From contig NC_135177.1 of assembly GCF_041146795.1 (NCBI RefSeq), forward strand, positions 22,480,560-22,544,559: 64,000 bases of DNA, read 5' to 3'. Below are positions 60,451-64,000 of this stretch, one piece after another; positions within the stretch are counted from its first letter, which is position 1; each line of letters starts with the position of its first letter. This stretch comes from Maylandia zebra (lineage: Eukaryota; Chordata; Actinopteri; Cichliformes; Cichlidae). The translations under genes and the position numbers were made by a program. The notes beneath the pieces were generated by a model, which was not told the DNA's origin, made no database searches, and saw nothing but the letters and a program-made list of their open reading frames with translations.

Positions 60451-61029
60451 TTAAAAAAAGCTTATAAGGAATAACAAAGTAAACAACAACCAGAGCCATG
60501 TCGTTTTTAAGCTGGGAGCATGGCTTATCCTGGGGTCCTGGCAGGCTTTGGCATTGTTATCAGGCTTCAGGTTCGTGGGGTTTCCCTCAAAATGGACCGG
60601 CACACACTCGTTGTCCAACACTTCACAGGCCAGGATCAGGTGTTTGGTGTCCTTTTGGACACTTTTGATACCACAGGTGTCCTTAACACTTCTCACTGTG
60701 ACAAAGGTGAAAGGCTGCTGGCTGATGCACAGGTTATCCTTGTACGTCTTTCCTCCATTCTTTGAGCAGACGGCCTTCACCCTCTTCAGTTCCTTTGGAT
60801 CAAGGAAGGACTGTGTGGGTCTGCTACAGTCCCCGATATTCTTAATGTAACTAAACCACTCATTTTGATCAAGGGTCGTAGGAGTTCCATTGCGAACGTG
60901 GCGATCCATGAAGGTTTTGAAGCCTTTTTTCCAAGTGGAGAGCTGGCAGGGAGCATCGCTTATGGCAACAGTTTGATGTCCCAGAAAAAGACAGACGGCA
61001 AGCGAGAGGTAAGTCCTGGGAGCAGCCAT
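60451..61029 (-). CDS. RNase A-superfamily protein with hydrophobic C-terminal tail (probable GPI anchor)
   Basis: 192 codons in one exon, ending in TAA. Signal peptide about 1-22 (hydrophobic core to TVA). The mature part follows RNase A: FMDRH gives His12 (H44); DCSRPTQSF corresponds to CKPVNTF, with R70 where catalytic Lys41 would be; VKAVCSKNGG, KDNLCIS, then KHLILACE and VPVHFEG give His119 (H146). C68-C119 and C88-C135 match the C40-C95 and C58-C110 disulfides. Cys26 and Cys84 are both absent, while C28, C101, C142 and C163 are extra. After a polar linker (150-177), WLWLLFTLLFLISFF ends the protein with no charged residue after it, as in GPI-attachment signals. A spliced 5' leader with an intact CDS exon is typical of this superfamily. 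Activity is uncertain; the closest named family member cannot be chosen. Confidence 0.85.
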   Translation of the reverse strand: MAAPRTYLSLAVCLFLGHQTVAISDAPCQLSTWKKGFKTFMDRHVRNGTPTTLDQNEWFSYIKNIGDCSRPTQSFLDPKELKRVKAVCSKNGGKTYKDNLCISQQPFTFVTVRSVKDTCGIKSVQKDTKHLILACEVLDNECVPVHFEGNPTNLKPDNNAKACQDPRISHAPSLKTTWLWLLFTLLFLISFF

Positions 61030-61060
61030 TACCCAGCGGTCCTGCAGAGAGCGAGAAGAG
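61030..61060 (-). promoter_or_regulatory. Splice acceptor just upstream of the RNase-like ATG
   Basis: The minus strand reads CTCTTCTCGCTCTCTGCAG|G with the exon starting at 61041, leaving 12 nt of 5' UTR before ATG. A leader intron directly before the coding exon is the usual RNase A gene structure. A donor candidate AAAAG|GTAGG lies at 61236 and a TATA-like element at 61420-61428, giving a possible non-coding exon between them. Confidence 0.6.
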
Positions 61061-61730
61061 TTATCAAGCAGCTATAAAGAAGTCGTGAACAAACACGTTA
61101 CAGCTTTTCGCTGAACAGTACATAAAAAGCAGCTGAATTAGCGACAGAGCCACAGCTGACTGTCTGTGCAGTTTTTAAAACATGAAAACGGGAGCAGAAG
61201 TAGAAAACCGCTGCTTATTTGAGACAACTTCCTACCTTTTGCCAGCTGCTGGTTCTTCTGTGAGATATAGAAGTGAAAGAGCTCCAGATGTGAGACGACT
61301 GCGCTGTCTTTCAGTTCTCTGTGCCGTAGGAGTGGCCAGAACTTGTGCATTACATAAGGCCGACCACATGGCTATGCTTCAGAGCAGTGATTGTGGAGAG
61401 GAAGGCGATCCAGTGACTGCTATAAATACTAAAGGTCCAGTGAGCTATTTTGGCTACTCACTGTCTGAGTCTGCTGCATTGAAGGGCTGCTTTTTGTAAC
61501 ACGTTAATTTAATTATGCAGATTATTATCATGTTTCAACCGATACATCACTGTCTCTGTTTTGATAGCCTAGCCTATGTTCCTGCAGACGTGACCTTTCA
61601 ATTATAAATCAGCTGACATCATAGTCAGCGTAAATTATAGTTAAGATTGAAACACAGGAATACTTAAAATTGCTTGAGATGTCATCAAAAGTCAGAATAT
61701 GTTACAAATGAAGAAATCATATCTCATATA

Positions 61731-62282
61731 CAGTGGCTTGCAAAAAGTATTCTGCCCCCTTGAACGTTTCCTCATTTTGTCACATTACAGCCACAAACAT
61801 GAATAAATTTGATTGTAATTCCACGTGAAAGATCAATACAAAGTGGTGTACACGTGAGAAGTGGAACGAAAATCATACATGATTCCAAACATTTTTTACA
61901 AATAAATAACTGGAAAGTGGGGTGTGCGTAATTATTCAGCCCCCTCAGTCAATACTTTGTAGAACCACCTTTGCTTCAACCACAGCTGCCAGTCTTTTGG
62001 GGTATGTCTCTACCAGCTTTACACATCTAGAGACTGAAATCCTTGCCCATTCTTCTTTGCAAAACAGCTCCAGCTGAATAATTACGCACACCCCACTTTT
62101 CAGTTATTTATTTGTAAAAAATGTTTTGGAATCATGTATGTTTTTCGTTCCACTTCTCACATGTACAACACTTCGTGTTGGTCTTTCACGTGGAATTCCA
62201 TTAAAATTGATTCATGTTTGTGGCTGTAATGTGACAAAATTTGGAAAAGTTCAAGGGGGCCGAATACTTTTGCAAGCCACTG
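61731..62282. mobile_element. MITE with about 210-bp terminal inverted repeats and TA target duplication
   Basis: The left arm (61731-61943) and right arm (62071-62282) are near-identical inverted copies starting CAGTGGCTTGCAAAA. TA flanks both ends (61729-61730, 62283-62284), as in Tc1/mariner insertions. The approximately 125-bp centre has CACCTTTGCTTCAACCACAG and no ORF. It lies about 700 bp upstream of the RNase-like start. Confidence 0.88.
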
Positions 62283-62284
62283 TA

Positions 62285-64000
62285 TATGTGATTGAAATAA
62301 ATCATTTATATTTTTATATTAAATCCATGAAATTTAACATCAAATAAAGAAAAGGGGTTAATGAGATCAGAAGATGTTTGAATGGCTTCGCTTTCGTAAG
62401 TGAAGTGTAACCAAACTTCCTCATTGTCTTTTCTCGCTTTCATCTGAGTTGTGATCTAATCTTCAGGCCTCCAGAGCACAAAACAACCGTGACATTAAAC
62501 ACACGTTTATGTTCATTCAAATCTGATTAATACACATAAAGCTAAGAAGGTCTTTTCAGCTGATTTTGCTGTGGTTCCACAAAGAGAGCAGGCCATAGTG
62601 AAAACATGGGGACCATAATCTCCTCTAATTTACTGGTACTACCAGTATCAGTACTGGTATCAGTCATGACTCTTAAACAAATCATAGGTGTCATATGTTG
62701 TCACTGCAGTCTTCAGGAATGATCTATGTCATGTGCAGCTGGTCACGTGTACGGTATGCTTTCATAATAAAGCTCCGTTGGATTGCACCCTCATCATGAT
62801 CTCGTCAGCACGTTTGAGTTTAACACACAAGGCCCAGGAAGCAGGTTTGTGTCTCCAGCAGGAATCAACCCAGTGTCCTTCTGCTTACTAAGCAACCATG
62901 TTAACCACTACAATCCAGAGACACCTCCAGCTTTAAGTGTTTTACTGGTGTAGTATTTTGCATCATGAACACACACGTTACTCTTTTTGCTGATATGTTA
63001 CTTCATTTAAGAAAAATGCCTAAATAAGTTTGTTACATTTCGGTATCAAATATCAAAAGTGCCTCTTCAGTCTTTTTATTTTTTCTCTGCAGATGTGAAA
63101 GCACCCTCCACCTCAAGTAGGAAAGGCAGAGGAAACAAAATTAGACAGCCTTGCCTCGCAGCTGTCAGGTTGTATGACATGAATATGACACGTGGCTCTG
63201 CTGCATCATGAACAGTTTTGGCCCACTGCTCCATCTCATGATTTCAGATAAAACACACAATGGCCATGATATTTTGGGTTAGGAATTCACTTTTTATGGT
63301 TAGGGTTAAGGTGAATGAATAGGGAAAACTTTATGTCAAGCAGCATCCTCAAACTTCCACAGCTCTCAACACTTCTTACTTGATCACATGCAATCATGCA
63401 AAACCACTTTGTGAGCCAGATATTAACACGCGGTCATATGTAATCAAGAATCGGCAAGTTTGACATTCAGGTGTTTTAATGTGGTGTCCATGTTGACAAG
63501 TTAGCTGAAAACAAACACATAAAGAGGACGTATAGCACCCAAACCCTCGATGGAATAACTAAATGCACATAAATAAAACTGATTTACAACAAAATCTGCT
63601 GATTTCAGTTCAGAGCCAGAAATGTTCCGATATCGTGTATTTTATACAAATAAAACCTGCTTCAACTCTCGTGTGCATTGTTATCAAATTTTCTTCAATT
63701 CTTAGGTTTTAGTGAAAAATAAAATAATTTTAATTAGGATTATTAATGTGCCAAGTGACGTGTGCTTACAGTTCAAAGAACAAAGTGAACAGATAAAATA
63801 CCGCCCCACTGTGATAAAAACAACAGAATGTTTATCCCCCAAAGTATTTACATGAGTCGGTCATATATTCCAGCCATGCATGAGCCATACCTGAAAAAAA
63901 CCCCAGCAAAACTGCATATTTACACCAACTGCTCCCTGTGCAAACTGAGGAAATGTCATACGCCAGACAGAAATGGTCCGGGCAGCAGGTGGCTTCTCCT
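62285..64000. other. Right-end interval, no gene recognised
   Basis: Upstream flank of the RNase-like gene. Near 62830-62920 the minus strand has a GTGGTTAACATGG and GGGTTGATTCC pair resembling degraded Pol III boxes of a tRNA-derived repeat. No coding exon was identified up to the window end. Confidence 0.45.

Noticed and set aside
60520..60850. + strand frames overlapping the RNase-like gene
   Set aside because: Antisense shadows of the real minus-strand coding exon.

Overview
The window is nuclear DNA from a ray-finned fish, most likely a percomorph teleost (cichlid-like repeats are plausible, the species cannot be fixed). Evidence: vertebrate split genes with GT-AG introns, long CA microsatellites, and teleost-type L2, R4/Dong-like and Tc1-like transposable elements. 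There is no CRISPR array, no operon structure and no recognisable rRNA or tRNA gene.

Three protein-coding genes are supported, all transcribed from the minus strand. (1) itga10, integrin alpha-10, occupies 1172-20370: eight coding exons (302 codons) give the signal peptide, the first beta-propeller blades and most of the collagen-binding alpha-I domain with its MIDAS. The rest of the gene lies beyond the left edge. (2) crabp2, cellular retinoic acid-binding protein 2, is complete in four exons at 42087-48397 (143 aa) with a TATA-like box and GC boxes upstream. (3) At 60451-61029 an intact single-exon CDS encodes a 192-aa RNase A-superfamily protein with both catalytic histidines but no canonical lysine, a rearranged cysteine set and a hydrophobic C-terminal tail that looks like a GPI-anchor signal. 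An intron acceptor sits 12 nt before its ATG.

Layout: 1-20.4 kb is itga10 with repeat-filled introns; 20.4-41.5 kb is intergenic and rich in transposons, including a reverse-transcriptase LINE whose 3' region was invaded, inside a (TA)n tract, by an R4/Dong-like LINE with a twin-priming-type inversion; 41.5-48.6 kb is crabp2; 48.6-60.1 kb is intergenic with few recognisable repeats; 60.1-61.4 kb is the RNase-like gene; 61.7-62.3 kb is a MITE with about 210-bp inverted termini; the remainder is featureless.

The genes do not form a pathway. itga10 and crabp2 are linked as on human chromosome 1q (known, from memory), which supports calling them itga10 and crabp2 rather than itga11 and crabp1. 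The observations most worth follow-up are the membrane-tethered-looking RNase A relative, a four-half-site nuclear-receptor cluster in crabp2 intron 1, a (UG)n tract directly upstream of the itga10 exon 5 acceptor (a CFTR exon 9-like arrangement), and the inverted R4-like LINE.
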